Assembly (NCBI GenBank): GCA_916610825.1
Contig: OU744450.1
Location: forward strand, 25,318,850-25,382,849
Source: Haliclystus octoradiatus
Taxonomy: Eukaryota > Cnidaria > Staurozoa > Stauromedusae > Haliclystidae
Reading direction: 5' to 3'
Length of the DNA stretch: 64,000 bases
Shown here: in pieces, positions 1 through 12,713 of the stretch
How the letters are laid out: each line of letters begins with the position of its first letter
Position numbering within the stretch: the first letter of the stretch is position 1
Made by a program: the position numbers and the translations under genes
Notes under the pieces: generated by a model
What the model was told of the DNA's origin: nothing
Database searches by the model: none
Seen by the model: the letters and a program-made list of their open reading frames with translations, nothing else

Positions 1-653
1 TTTAAAAGTGAAATGTTTTGTATCTCGATTTTGTGAAAAGTAATGAACGGCATTTTGTTTCATTTATAAATTAAAGACCTAAAGTCTCTTTAATTTTCAT
101 AGCGTTTGTGCAGCGCTATATGTATTGCTGATATCAACACTACATGAAATAAGTCTACGTTTCTTTGATTTCAAAACATATTTTGTTTGGCCTATTTATA
201 CTGGTAATTCAATGTAATTCAGTATTTCGTATTGTTTTAATTATCATAAAACTGATTCATTTTCAAGTTTCACTTGCTCAAACAATTTACACGCAGCTTT
301 TAAATTCAAAGCAAAATATTTTTGTTCTGGGGATTTCAATTTGAATTCGATTTGGCTGCCCGCTAGATTATCGACCTATGAAATTTTTCAAAATCTCTGA
401 ATTTTTTAATGCAAGGATATCAAATAAATTATCAGATGAAGTATATTATTTTAAAACAACGTCATAGACCCATACTTTTCATACAACAAATTTGTTACTG
501 TACACGGTTATCTCGACACAAATGTTTGCATAATTTCCCGACAACGGATTATCCGTATTATATCGCCAGTAAGACGTACATAAGTCGCGGACAGACACAG
601 AAATATCGAAATATAGAAATATAGAAATATTGTGATATATAAACAGACAGTAT
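1..653. repeat. Direct repeat copy 1 (3,245-bp spacing)
   Basis: Bases 1-653 are almost identical to 3246-3898. The only clear difference I noticed is a C/T change at 502 versus 3747. The copy is cut by the window start, so its true length is unknown. The 71-codon open frame inside both copies has no recognisable domain and is probably chance. High identity suggests recent duplication. No primer-binding site follows the copy and no gag/pol frame lies between the copies, so an LTR pair is not supported; tandem duplication of a 3.2-kb unit is the simpler reading. Confidence 0.85.
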
Positions 654-3245
654 TATTAATATAAGTAGATACCTAGCATAATAAATTACATAATCTACTG
701 AAATTTGTAAAATTGAATTATCTTATCAGAAAAACTTTGAAATTGGAGCATACATAAAAACGTAAACGAGTGTATTCAATATTAATTAAAGGAATCTAAA
801 AATTCATATTAACTTTATAATGAATATAAAAACTATCAATATATATACAAACTAGCAATGAGTGTTGGGTCCATTATGGACCTTCTATGATAAAAACTTT
901 CAGATCACCTATAATTAAACAATTGACTAAGCTGACTATCGCTGTAAAATACGGAGTATGAACTCTGTAGTAGAACATCATGAGACACAATACGCATTGA
1001 AACGATGTAGCATTAATCAATACATCTTAATCATTCCTTTAATAAAAATTTAATTTATTTCACATCAATTGAGTCGATTGAAATGTATAATTTAACGTAG
1101 CTATATCTACATAGAAAAACTTTATTTTATGTGTTGAAAGGAAACCAGAACACATTAATTATTATAAATTACAAATACTCAGTCAAATTTCGAAATCTGA
1201 AACTATCCATAAAAAATCACTTCAAATCCGATCAGATCCGAAGACCTAAATTATTAACCCGAATCTGACCCGACACGATCGGATCGCGTTCAGTTCGAAT
1301 TCATAAATCTTTATTGCAATATATACAACACTAATGTGGTGTTCACAAAATAACGCCGTCAAGGTGTGGCCGGTCAAACTCGTGGCATTGCATGCAATAT
1401 ATTCAGTATTAAATTAATTTAGCTTCGACAAGACACATGGTCCACTAATTTCTGTTATTAGCATGATCAAACGATATCTTTTGTTAATTAACAATGATTT
1501 ACTGCTTCATATTAAAAAAAAAATCAGAAAAATCGTTGATAAAAACTGCCGAATGGCGGATTTGAACTTACGACCCTAATATTGTAATACCAGAGCATTA
1601 ACCAATGAGCCAACCCCTCACTTACTGTTGTACGCGCCTTGACTGTACTAATCAACAAACCTATTGCTTCGACAACGTATTACTGAACAAGGCGACAGCG
1701 CGTGTATTGATTTCAAACTATATATATAATCTGATAATATTATGATATGATAGTATATGAGCCTATATATTTTTGATCTTTGCAATCTCAGCAAGTAGGC
1801 CTGTGATTTTCATGGCAGTCTATCAAAATACTAAGAGTTCGTTGAAAATAAAATTTTAAAAGTAAACAAAAGATGTGAAATGTTGACCTCATAGTGCTTC
1901 TTGTTATCAAATTTTCCAGACTAATAGCATCAACATTCTTTTAAAAGGAAATAAAATTCTATAATAAATCGCTATACTAATTCGATATTGATATTATGTT
2001 ACATCTTGTTGTCAATATTTCTACGCGCTATTTATAATACATTACAGATGTCGAATGAAAGAAAAGATGATTATGAATAAATTAATTATTTTGATAGAAA
2101 AACGAAAACAACTCATTTTGCCAGATTCGTGATATGCATTTATTCAGAATTTATTGAAACTGACGCGATGGTTTATAGAGTGGAAATGTTTAGTGCAGCT
2201 TCAAAGATATAAAATACCACAGCCGATGGTAATATTTAAATGCTCATGTTATGATGTCTGACGAAAAGGATAATTTACTATGTAGAAAATGAATCTACTT
2301 TACCATGCATTTGATCACGATATGAAATGATCATTTTTGTCAGAATTATTTCGAATAAAAGACAATCTTTATTTTATTCTTATCGGGCGTACATTCTCCT
2401 TCGATAAAATATGGTTGTTAACTTATTATTGATTGGTGTATTAACTCAGAGAACCCGCTATTATGTATTTAAATGTTGTTCGGAGATTATGCCGCTCGTA
2501 TAGTTTTTATTTGGATCTCATTTGGAAAATGGTAAGTTGTATTTTAATAAATATTGTTTGCTATGATCGATTATTTCATGCAACCTTTTCGCTTTTTATT
2601 TTTGTAACACAAGGTTTGTTACACTCATCCAAACTGTATTAACTATTTAAAAATGTTTTTAAATTATGTTTTTGTGCTTTTAAATTCAAAGCAAAATTTT
2701 TGAACGCTGAAAATATTATAATTATTATTATTTATCACAAATCATACGCTCAATTCAATTTAACTTTGTTGAATTTGATATACCTGAAAAAATTAACTTT
2801 ATTAAATGTTGATCAACGATAATAACAAGACATCGCTATTTTTATTCTCGAAACTGTAATAACATACTGTGTGTTATTCGTATAGCAAGTCAACAAAATG
2901 AAATTTTAATTTTAATCGATGCCTATAATTCCTTCGTTAATTATTGAAGCAAAATCTGAAAATAAAAGCCTGCCTGCTCATAACCAAATGATTCATATTT
3001 TTATATTCACTAATAAATTATAGAAATACTTTTGTGCAATGCCTTGATTAGTTCTAAACTCTATAATTTTATACTGTAGACAGATAATCTATTCGAACTT
3101 TGAATATTTTTCGAATTGATCGAACGCCAACGTCATTTTGAAAATTCTTGAAAGTTAATTTGTTTTTATGCCCCGCGATAGATTATTCATTTCAAAACAG
3201 ATTGTTTGCTCAGTGTTCTCACAAATTATATATCAAAATAGCCTT
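654..3245. other. Spacer between direct repeats, no gene found
   Basis: AT-rich sequence with no supported exon. It holds a degenerate tRNA-like stretch near 1551-1640. A short diverged echo of the flanking repeat lies at about 2678, sharing the words AAATTCAAAGCAAAAT with 303 and 3547. Confidence 0.5.
1551..1640 (-). repeat. tRNA-like sequence, probably SINE head or tRNA pseudogene
   Basis: On the minus strand the stretch carries an A-box-like word (TGGCTCATTGG) and a B-box-like word (AGTTCAAATCC) at tRNA spacing, followed by a TTTTT run that could end Pol III transcription. The acceptor and T stems do not pair well, so I do not call an intact tRNA gene. Confidence 0.35.
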
Positions 3246-3898
3246 TTTAAAAGTGAAATGTTTTGTATCTCGATTTTGTGAAAAGTAATGAACGGCATTT
3301 TGTTTCATTTATAAATTAAAGACCTAAAGTCTCTTTAATTTTCATAGCGTTTGTGCAGCGCTATATGTATTGCTGATATCAACACTACATGAAATAAGTC
3401 TACGTTTCTTTGATTTCAAAACATATTTTGTTTGGCCTATTTATACTGGTAATTCAATGTAATTCAGTATTTCGTATTGTTTTAATTATCATAAAACTGA
3501 TTCATTTTCAAGTTTCACTTGCTCAAACAATTTACACGCAGCTTTTAAATTCAAAGCAAAATATTTTTGTTCTGGGGATTTCAATTTGAATTCGATTTGG
3601 CTGCCCGCTAGATTATCGACCTATGAAATTTTTCAAAATCTCTGAATTTTTTAATGCAAGGATATCAAATAAATTATCAGATGAAGTATATTATTTTAAA
3701 ACAACGTCATAGACCCATACTTTTCATACAACAAATTTGTTACTGTATACGGTTATCTCGACACAAATGTTTGCATAATTTCCCGACAACGGATTATCCG
3801 TATTATATCGCCAGTAAGACGTACATAAGTCGCGGACAGACACAGAAATATCGAAATATAGAAATATAGAAATATTGTGATATATAAACAGACAGTAT
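3246..3898. repeat. Direct repeat copy 2
   Basis: Second copy of the repeat at the window start. After about 3898 the two copies diverge, although both then carry the word ATAAGTAGATA, offset by a small insertion. Confidence 0.85.
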
Positions 3899-5690
3899 TA
3901 TGTATATAAGTGATAATAAGTAGATATATATAACATTAATACATAATAAGCAAGGGCTCAAAATTTGAGACAAATATCAAAAAATGCCGAATATTATGTA
4001 TCTTTTAGGATGTCATTAATTTAAATAAAAGATTGCGAATAAATGATATATAAACCATTTTAGTTATTCAATCGTTTGTTAGATTTTCGTTGTGTAACTT
4101 TACATACATTACAGAAGATAAAATTTAGATTTATTTTGTAATTTTATTTTGAATAATAGTGGCTACGAATTCAAAGCAGTATTTAATATGGTTTTACTTT
4201 TTAAAGTCTTGAGTTTCACATAAAATTACTGATAACAATCTCTTCCCATGATCAAATACAATCCCATTAAGAACGTTGCACTTAGTATTCTTAGTTCCAT
4301 CGTCAACTTTAATAAGTATCTATAGCAATGAAGCTACACAAATTCCGAAAGCCAGCATATGTAAATATTTCTACTAATTATTCATCTAATCATTAAGTAA
4401 GGCAATAACCAAACCTTTCTCAGAAGTCTTGCACTATCAAAGCATCACCGAAAAAACATGACTCTATCTAAAATAGAAAGAAGAATGAATAGGTAACAGT
4501 TATTGATCAAAGGCGAGGTTAATATATAACAGTTCAATTTTTGGAGCATTAATTATAACATGAATTTGAATGGATTTAAATGCATCTGAAATACATCTAT
4601 CCGTTGGGTCGTTTCACTGCAGTCAAACCTGTTATAACGGCCACCTCTATACGGCGGCCACCTGTCTATAGTGGTTACTCTTCTCTTACAATGTCTAAAC
4701 TAGTATTTTCTATTAAATCAAACCTGTGTATAAGGCCACCTGTCATAGTGTTCAATTTATCTACCTTTGGTAGCTGGCCGTTATATACAGGTTTGACTGC
4801 ATAATGGTTAGAAAACACGGAGCGGTCAATAAAATGGTTACGAGTTAATCCGTACTCAGTGTGAAGCGTCCACGCTTTCAGCTCGCAGTTGAGTCAAGTT
4901 TTTTAAAGTAATTTAACTAAGTAATGTAAGATAAGTTTTTTCTAATCATCCTTCATGGCAATATAAACAAATCCAGAAACTATTTTGAAAATTTTAAATT
5001 TTATAATTCCATCAAAGTATGAGAAACTTACAAGTACGAGACTCTATCAAAGCTTGAAAACCTTCGGTATTTGCTACCTGAATTACTCCTTTTTTCACAG
5101 ATAAAAATATTCTATTTATCAATTCCTTCACAATAACACCCTTACTGATGCATAAACTAAAAGTCCTAAGCTTCAATAGAGTATAAAAACAATTGGTAGG
5201 CCTACATCAAAATTTTCATCAATAACAGTGCAGTAAAAACGTGGACGGATATAATCTGAGTACGGTTTAACTGGATACCAATAAAATTTAGAATTGACTA
5301 GAGTTTGACCATATTCAACCAATCAAATTGCTCTATTTCGATACTGAACTGTTAGTCAATGACTAATATTATTTATCGGAGATATATAGTACAGTATTAA
5401 AGAGTGTATTAAATAGAAAATGTTGTGAATATTTACGCTTGTATGAATCATAACACAGCTTAGTCAATAAAACAGGATCTCCAGATAATATGGAGAATTG
5501 TATATTACAAAATTGACTTTATATTACAAAATTTAGATATATTTTCTGTACCACTTGACCACCCCACTTGACTATCTGTGATGGCTCATGAACTGTTCAT
5601 GAAAATTGAGGCCATTTAATGTTCATGAACTGTTTATTAACTCCCTAATTGTTTATTGCAAAGGCATCAATTAATTTAATTTCTATGTAG
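3899..5690. other. No gene found apart from one small inverted-repeat element
   Basis: Low-complexity AT-rich sequence. It contains the GGCCAC element at 4618-4801 and a GTTCATGAAC-type tract at about 5575-5660. An upstream exon of the gene ending at 7673 may lie here but I could not identify it. Confidence 0.4.
4618..4801. mobile_element. GGCCAC-type short inverted-repeat element, copy A
   Basis: The ends are inverted copies of TGCAGTCAAACCTGT followed by TATAACGGCCA, about 26 bp with small differences. The element is 184 bp with no coding capacity, as expected of a MITE. Related ends occur at 45500-46369 and 51727-51903. The transposase superfamily cannot be assigned by eye. Confidence 0.7.
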
Positions 5691-5980
5691 ATGGTGGAAA
5701 GATCCCTGTGAAATGCAACCCATCCGCATACGGGACCTGTACAAGTGTAACAGTAGGCCAACCAGGATCAGAAACAATGACAACTTTGACAAAAAAACAA
5801 ATCAAGGCATTGAGTAAAATATCAAGCGGTATGTAAGATATTCTGTTTTGTTATTCAAACCTTGAATCCACCCTTGTAAAAATTAGTTGGTAAATTGACC
5901 TAATTTTCATGAACTGGTGAAATGTTCATGAATCGTTCATGAAATCTTGTAAAGTTCATGAACAGTCTACAAGATTGGTA
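5575..5980. repeat. GTTCATGAAC repeats flanking an exon
   Basis: Two short tracts of the GTTCATGAAC family lie at about 5575-5660 and 5885-5975, on either side of the exon at 5691-5828. They share the phrase gccatttaa-tGTTCATGAAC with the larger copies in the ASS1 introns. Confidence 0.7.
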
Positions 5981-7673
5981 GCATTAGATGCGGTTCAATT
6001 GCCCATTATTGACTTTATTTGTACAATTATGTAACCTGATTAAATGTAATCCAGATAAATGAATTTCCCGCTTATATGCAACCTGCCTTAATAAAAACCC
6101 TAAAAATAATATTGTGTCTTCAAGTCCTTGTTAAATGATTTTGGATAACTGCAACTTCGGTTAAATGCAATGAAATATGAAAATTGTCTGACAAAACTGA
6201 CTTTCATTTAATCGGGCTACTATAAACAGGGTGTTGACGTAATAAAGGAAATCTATTTGATTCATTTCTCAAGTGGTCACTATACAGAGGTGATCATGTT
6301 TACCTGTAGAGGAGAGCGGGGTGAATCGGAACGGATTTCTTTGACAAATGATTGCTGTTGAGTCAAATTGATCTTGATATTGTAAAACCACCCCTGCGAG
6401 AACATTTCAGGAGTTCATGAACAGTTCATTAACAGTCCATGAACGTTGAATGGCCCTAAATTTTCAAGAACTGTTCATGAAGGTTCATGGACAGTTCATG
6501 AACAGTTCAAGAATAGTTCAGGAAAATTGGAGCCATTTAACGTTTATGAACTGTTCATGAGCTCCTAAACTGTTTTTCGGAGGGGCAAGGTTGAAACAAT
6601 GTTTAAAGGCATAAAATTGACTATTGCACCTTGCCCCATTTCATCTGCTCTCTCCTACCAAACCTTATCTAGTTTAAAAACGAACATAGCTATACTTGAC
6701 ATATGTTTCTCTATTAATTGCACTTTGAGCCCAATTTAAAAATCTTATCCTGCTACACATGTAATTTTGCAACCAAAGTTTTCGGGAGGCTAGAGCAACT
6801 TCAAAAGAATATAAAATTTGTATATGATTTAATGAGAATTATGAAGGCCAAACTTCAACAAAAATTTTGGAAGAAAATGCTGACATTTTTGCTGGTAGGC
6901 CTTTTCATGACGGCCAGAAATTTTGCCAGATCCTGATTTTCATTGAAGATAAAAGATAAAACTCTAAGGCCAGTGAATTGGATAGACATAAGAATTTAAA
7001 TATCAAAAATAGTATGAAGTTTCTTGCAATGGATTTCAATGGGAAATAGAATCACAAGGGTAGAAATAGTCTAAAGTCCGTCAAAAGTCTGAAAATTTTG
7101 ATGTCTGAGAGTTTCTTATATATGCTATGTCTCAGCATATATGAGAGAAGAAACTGAAACACACTTCAGGAATGCCAAATGCCTGAATTTTGATGAACTG
7201 TTTACGTAGGTATATGCACTTTGTATATGTATTGAATTGCAAATACCAACAATTGCCCATCAGGCACTACCGGTATATGGCAACTTCGGTGAAGACCTGT
7301 AGTCTTTTATGCAAAAATCTAATTAATCTAATTAAATTAACACGGTCACAAACAGTTACAAGTTTTCAAATTCCAAAACATCAAATAGATCACTACAAAA
7401 CAAGCTTTGCCTACAGAGGCCCAATTATATTAAATAAATATCATAACATCATAAACATACTAATAAATCACAATTCAAAAACAGCGTAAACAAACAAATA
7501 TTAAACAAATATGAACAGCTAATATCCTGTCCCCAAATTATAATACATTAGCTAGTTTAAATTATTATTTATCTAGGCCTACCGATTGAAAGTAGTTTAA
7601 TTGGTTGTTAAATCATTATTATATTTCAGGTAAACTTCTCAAGTTCATCAAAAAGAAAATGGGAATACACTAG
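5691..7673 (+). CDS. 3' end of an unrecognised protein-coding gene (last two exons)
   Basis: I infer two exons, 5691-5828 and 7630-7673. The first follows acceptor TTCTATGTAG and ends at donor GTATGT in phase 1. The second follows ATATTTCAG, completes the split Gly codon and runs to TAG at 7671. The frame is open across both and gives about 60 residues, with motifs GGKIPVKCNPSAYGTC, VTVGQPGSETM and a basic tail ending KKKMGIH. Upstream exons were not found. I do not recognise the family and give no function. Support is the pair of good acceptors, the donor, the matching phase and a composition unlike the surrounding AT-rich DNA. It could still be chance; RNA data would settle it. Confidence 0.5.
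6388..6590. mobile_element. GTTCATGAAC element, near full length
   Basis: Begins CCCCTGCGAGAAC and ends CTGTTTTTCGGAGGGG, an imperfect inverted terminus. The interior is a run of GTTCATGAAC-like palindromes and the inverted phrases AACGTTGAATGGCC and GCCATTTAACGTT. No coding capacity. It lies in the intron of the unknown gene at 5691-7673. Confidence 0.7.
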
Positions 7674-8855
7674 CAATTTCAAAACCGGATATGTAGCCTA
7701 GTTTCAAGAGGGTTCCTATCTCAGTAGAAAAGTTATTTGTTTTGTGAAAACCTTTTGTCGACAATGAAAGTCTTCTTACATCAAGTTATAATTTTTCCAA
7801 ATTGTTTACATCGCTAGATTCCTTTCCTTATGAAATATATGAATGATATATTGCGCAATCTCAACATTATGCGCAGAGTCAGAGAAAAGGATTTACCTTA
7901 CGGAAAACCAAGTTTTTTCTAAATTTGTCTTCAAAATTTTGCCCCGCAGCGTAGGCTATCAAAAGCGGCGATAAATATCTTTATTTAAACAATATCCAAC
8001 TTTGGTAGTAGAGTTCATGAGACATTAACTGGACAGAAACTTCATAAATAACTGACAAATTATCCAGTACCAGACACTACAGCTGTTGCTTTGACTTAGG
8101 GAGTTAATTTGATCAAAATTGAGCCAGCAAAAAGTAATTTTAGCATTAATAAAGAATATTATTTTTGACGCACCTGTCATCAGTCTAATTGTAATTGAAT
8201 TAGCAACTTTATCTCCACAAAGTAAACAAGTCAAATATAGCGCATATAAATGAAAACAAACTCATATCTCCACCAAATGCGATTAGTTTCCCATTTGTCG
8301 TTGATGCTAAAACGCGCTGTTCCATGTCTCCCCGTTTGACTTCCCAGCAAAAAATGAGGTGGCACTCCTCACCAACAGGAATGTATTCAAAAATTTTATA
8401 TCAAAATATTCATCAAAGTAAAACCGTTGCAATGTCACCATTCAAAATGGCAATTAACCACTTATTCTAAAATTAATTGAATCAAAAGAGGAACCGCAAA
8501 ACGTATGACGGTCATCAAAAGCTAGTACACCAAAATCTCTTGACAATTAGTTATTGTTGGTTATTGAAATTTAGGTAAACAACATGAAATGAAGTGATTT
8601 ACAGCATATTAGTAGATAATTTACATGGGTAATCAGGAACGCTCTTGTCCCATGTCTCCTAGGTCCAAGTATCCCGGTCTCCCCTATCTTTCTTCTTATA
8701 AAATTGGCTATAACGGCACATTGCCTATAACATACTTTTTCAAAGTTCCATAGATGTGCAGTTATAGACAGTTTATAATGTAGCCTACAATTAAACCTAC
8801 AAAAATACAGTTACTGCAATGTCAGATAAATATCAGAATTCCATCTTACATGAAT
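7674..8855. other. No gene found
   Basis: AT-rich spacer between the unknown plus-strand gene and the 3' end of DNLZ on the minus strand. A 69-codon minus frame at 8025-8234 has no recognisable feature and is probably chance. Confidence 0.4.
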
Positions 8856-11800
8856 TTAATCTGTCAGCTTTAGATCCTCGTCACTTGCAGATTTCAAAAT
8901 AAATTCCAAATCATTAGATGAAATCTTTGAAACAGTTTCTCCTTTCTCTGCTAGGATATCCTCAATATTCCTGTAAAATATTAATTAAATTATCAATAAA
9001 ATAGAAAAAGGGAGAAAAGATAGCATAAACCCATTCATGAGAATTATGTTCAGTCAAAAGGGAGAAAAACCTATCGATTAAAATAATAGTTAGATGTTGT
9101 TATAATTAATGATAGATAGTGTTGATAATGTTGATAGTTATAGATAATGTTGTGATTGTTTTGGAGCTGATAGAAAAAGGAGAAATCAGCTGATTGGAGG
9201 AATTTTCACATGCCTGTAAGAAACAAAATGGATATAAGTAGTGATTCATCGAATCAGGTATTCGGCCATCGGCCAGAAAAATCTAGTTTTCGGCTGAATA
9301 TTCAGCAAATATTCAGTCAATTTTTGAGTCAGTTCTTGATCTGTTATGGTCATTCAAGATTGATTTGTTTGGTTTATTATGCATGCTGGAAATATCAGAA
9401 TATTGTGTGACAGTTAGATGTGCTTTTCTTCATACGGATGATATTGTATTTTCTCCTCATTTATCGTTTTGGAAAATGTTTATGAAAGTGTGATATTCTG
9501 TTGTAATGGCAGCACAAACTTTATTTAAATATTTTGAAAAGGCCGAATACAGGCCGAATGATGGGTTGATATTTGGCCTAACAGAATATTCGGCCAAACC
9601 GAATATTTGGTGTATCTCTAGATATAAGCCTTTTAGACAATCAAGGACTTTTGTCAAAAACTTCAGAACAAATTAATATTTTCTATTATCAGGAAAAAAC
9701 TCCAAAAATTGAACTTCTTATTTGAACCAAATTCTCAGCACGTCTATTTAGAATTCAAGAATATGCCAAAATTTAGTTGAAATCAAGGGAAACATTTCAA
9801 CTATGGTGCGTGGCTACACTAAATAAGCTTGAAGGTATAGAAAGCAGGAAACTAGCAATTTTGATCTTGCTTTGACACAGAAAAACACTAATTGAAATTC
9901 ACAAGAATTTGATTTTGAAACAGAAATTGATACTAAAAGTCATGTTCTGCGGATCTTGCTTTGACACAGAAAAACACTAATTGAAATTCACAAGAATTTG
10001 ATTTTGAAACAGAAATTGATAATAAAAGTCATGTTCTGCGGCAAACAGCCAGCTCTACGTTCTGGAGCACATCTCCCTATTGTGCAAATCAAATCAATAT
10101 GATCAGCTAACATCCAGACTGCAGGGAAGAGCTTTTGCAGATGTTTCTGATGTAACACAGTCAGTATTTTCTGACACTTGACTGTAGATATCAAAATATC
10201 CTGCAGGAGATGCAGGTTACACAAAAGATATTTGGCGCAGAAAAGGCTTGGTACAAAATTTTAGTGAAAAAAATATGGCTCTTTTAAGTCTCCTAAATAG
10301 TAATGTAGACGGTGTCGCCCTACCAAAGGCACCCGTACCACTCCTCTACTTCTAGATGAGTGGCTTTTTTCGCTGAGAGCAATGATTTTAAGCGCTTTTT
10401 GTTAATCTCAACCGCGACACTGCAGATCAATTTCAACAGATTTCATGGCAGATAGGTCTCGATTGTCAATGCGCAACGATGCGCCGCAGCTACTCACAAT
10501 GCAATTCCCTCTGGACCACTCCATCTGCCATCCTCAGATGGTACTCATTTGATGTTTCAGATAAAGTCAAGGCTGAGTTGACCTTCGGGGGATTTGAACC
10601 ACAGTCGATCAGATATGATGAGATCTGAAGTTTGGTTGCTCTGCCATCTGAGCTAATCCTCCTGGAATGCTAATGCCGTGGACAAACTCAACTGAACAAA
10701 TAATACGTAAAGACAGGTTTTCCAGTACGAAACTAATATGCATGTTAGGCTGATTCCTTTTGTCAGGTGCTACATCATTAGCCAAACTGTGCCAGATTGG
10801 AAAGTTTGCTGTTTGCAGGCAAGACCTTGGCCGCGCAATCATTTCCTTGTTTGAAATTCCAACCATGCATTTAAACATTTCATCCGTATTTTATATTAAA
10901 ATGAAATACTTTCTATGATTATTTGGATGTTATATCTAAAATTTGCCTACACCTATGATCCACCCGTACAAAATTACACCAGAATTTGGCTTTCAGCCGC
11001 ACATTTTTCAACAAAAAATACGACCTTGGCTGCCATAGTGGAATTTGGAACGTATTTGGAATGCCGGATATTTACGCCAAAATTACGCCACCAGTATTCA
11101 AGAATACGCCAAAAGCCCAGATTTAGTTGAAAACTATTGAAAATTATTAAATTTCCACGCCAGAGAAACCAAATTGGCGTATAATCGACTCAGTTCTATC
11201 CCGGATATATCCGGCGTAACATACATGGATTACACTATGGCTTGGCCGCACACAATGCAATCTTTTTAATCTGGTAACTGTGCTTAGTGCTTTGCGCCTG
11301 AGATTTAATTAAGTTTAGTTGAAATCCTACGTAGGAAAGTCTGCTGCGTGACTAAGATCTCAGGCGCGCACAACAAACTTTTCAGTCTGGCTTGTACATA
11401 TAGGCTAATTATATAAATAAAAACATCACAAATAAAACTTTACTTTTTATCATCAGAAAACCATCCCAAATTATCTGCAATAAGATGCACGTTTTCACAA
11501 CCATCACAACGAACTAGCACAACTCCTTCTTTGTAAGCCTGTTTGCTGATTAATTTTGAGGCTCTTGTATTGCATACACTGCATGTGAAAACCAACTGAA
11601 GTTTTCCTTTTAGAGATGCAGTAGCACTGGTGCTAGACTCAATTTTAACGCTCGTTTCAGTACACAAGTATCTAGATCTTTTCCCACACGTTGCAAAATT
11701 GATAACATCTTCATTGATATTGTGATTTATTCTTCTTCTTGAACAATACAATCCAGTAATGACTCCCGCAGATGGATGCAAACGATATAATACTCTACTG

Positions 11801-11919
11801 CTTGAGAATGTTTTTACACCTTTAAATTCAACATTTGATAGTTTATTGCGACAAACAAGATTAGAAATTCTCCTGGATATTAAACATCGTACTGCTGCCA
11901 TTTCTGCTGACAAGGTCAA
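8856..11919 (-). CDS. DNLZ: DNL-type zinc finger protein, mitochondrial HSP70 escort
   Basis: Two exons, 11919-11444 and 8970-8856, separated by a 2.47-kb intron. Donor AAAAA|GTAAAG and acceptor TTTTACAG join in frame to give 196 aa. The N-terminus is basic and hydroxylated ([14 protein letters not shown] from Met7), as in a matrix-targeting presequence, so Met7 is an alternative start. The zinc ribbon has C113-x2-C116 and C138-x2-C141, followed by [10 protein letters not shown]; exon 2 supplies the family's [11 protein letters not shown]. Family members (Zim17/Tim15/HEP) keep mitochondrial HSP70 soluble and support protein import. Read without exon 2 the protein would stop at DDKK and lose the conserved tail. 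The intron carries a SINE, a tandem duplication and MITE-like ends. The identification is secure; human DNLZ is about 178 aa. Confidence 0.93.
9255..9620. mobile_element. Degenerate element with TATTCGGC-type ends
   Basis: The left part carries CAGGTATTCGGCC and the right part GGCCAAACCGAATATTTGG in opposite orientation, with further ATTCGGCC words inside. This resembles the ends of some hAT-like non-autonomous elements, but the termini are imperfect and I see no clear target duplication. Confidence 0.35.
9863..10041. repeat. Tandem duplication, 89 bp x 2
   Basis: Two adjacent copies of an 89-bp unit starting GATCTTGCTTTGACACAG and ending CATGTTCTGCGG, almost identical (tactaaaag versus taataaaag). 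It sits in the DNLZ intron. Confidence 0.9.
10351..10664 (-). mobile_element. tRNA-derived SINE, copy 1
   Basis: On the minus strand the head is tRNA-like: A box TAGCTCAGATGG at 10643-10654 and B box GGTTCAAATCC at 10590-10600. The body then runs to a conserved end reading GAAAAAAGCCACTC. The same body occurs at 20107-20400 and 50040-50300, with a fragment on the plus strand at 34408-34484. The element is non-coding and would be transcribed by Pol III if active. Confidence 0.8.
11032..11241. mobile_element. MITE-like element with GCCATAGTG ends
   Basis: GCCATAGTGGAAT at the left is inverted near the right end as CACTATGGC. The interior repeats GGCGT and TACGCCA words. A related fragment (TCAAGAATATGCCAAAA and TTTAGTTGAAA) lies at about 9750-9830. 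Confidence 0.4.
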
Positions 11920-12469
11920 ATTATGGTCAAATATTACAGCTCTGTTGAATCGGTCTCTTTGTTTGAAATTGTAAATATACGATTACGAGGTTTGATCATG
12001 ATTGCAGTTTCTCATCTAAGAAATTCAAATGAATTCAAAGATTTTGGTAAGCTTTCTTATTGTCTATTTTTGTAGTTATTTTAATTTCTTCAAATACCAC
12101 GATACACCAATATGAATTATAGCAATATATATTAAATTTGAAAGGGATAAAGTGCTCAGTATCACGTTTGGTTTAACCGTTTGAGCCTACCATTCGCTTC
12201 GGCATTCCTATTTCTAGAATGATTGATTAGTGATTCTATAATGACATGTCATGTTTCGTGTGAAAAATGCATATACACACAAGCCATAGTTAACGGCGTA
12301 AGATTGCCGCTTGCATACTCTCCTCCACTGATAGACAATTGATAAAAATCCAGTGTACACTGTATATGCCTACTAATAAGAACAACATGATGTGTGAATA
12401 GAGCTCTCAACCCTCCCACATCGAGCAAGAGTCTCACTCATTTTCGTAGATTTTCGTAATATCATGCGC

Positions 12470-12713
12470 CAGACTGCATTCCACCGGCTTCCCGCCGGAG
12501 ATCTCCGACGTCGCAAGCCGCCAGTACTTCGGCGTCAATGCCAAATTGGCGCGGAATTCCCCGCTCAACGCTTTGACAGGGGATTTTTGTATCGTATTTT
12601 GATCAAAAGCTATGCATTTTCTATTGTTATCATATAATTTTGGCGTGAAAATCAGGATTATAAAATATTGGCGGAAAATATCCGACGGCGAAAATTTCCC
12701 GAATGCAGACTGG
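12470..12713. mobile_element. Inverted-repeat element with CCAGACTGCATTC ends
   Basis: The left end CCAGACTGCATTC and the right end GAATGCAGACTGG are inverted with one mismatch. The interior is rich in CCGCCGGA/TCCGACGGCG-type words, much more GC-rich than the flanks. Non-coding. Confidence 0.45.

Noticed and set aside
409..624. 71-codon frame present in both direct-repeat copies
   Set aside because: It is conserved only because the DNA is duplicated. The sequence is low-complexity, has no domain, and the one substitution changes an amino acid.
1551..1640. Functional tRNA gene
   Set aside because: Acceptor and T stems do not pair; only the Pol III box-like words remain.
2463..2530. Possible exon from ATGTATTTAAATG to donor ATG|GTAAGTTG
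   Set aside because: The donor is good, but no frame links it in phase to the exon at 5691, and no other partner exon was found.
1..3898. LTR retrotransposon interpretation of the direct repeat
   Set aside because: No primer-binding site, no polypurine tract and no gag or pol frame between the copies.
6718..6936. 72-codon plus frame
   Set aside because: AT-rich, no domain, no splice context; lies inside the intron of the unknown gene.
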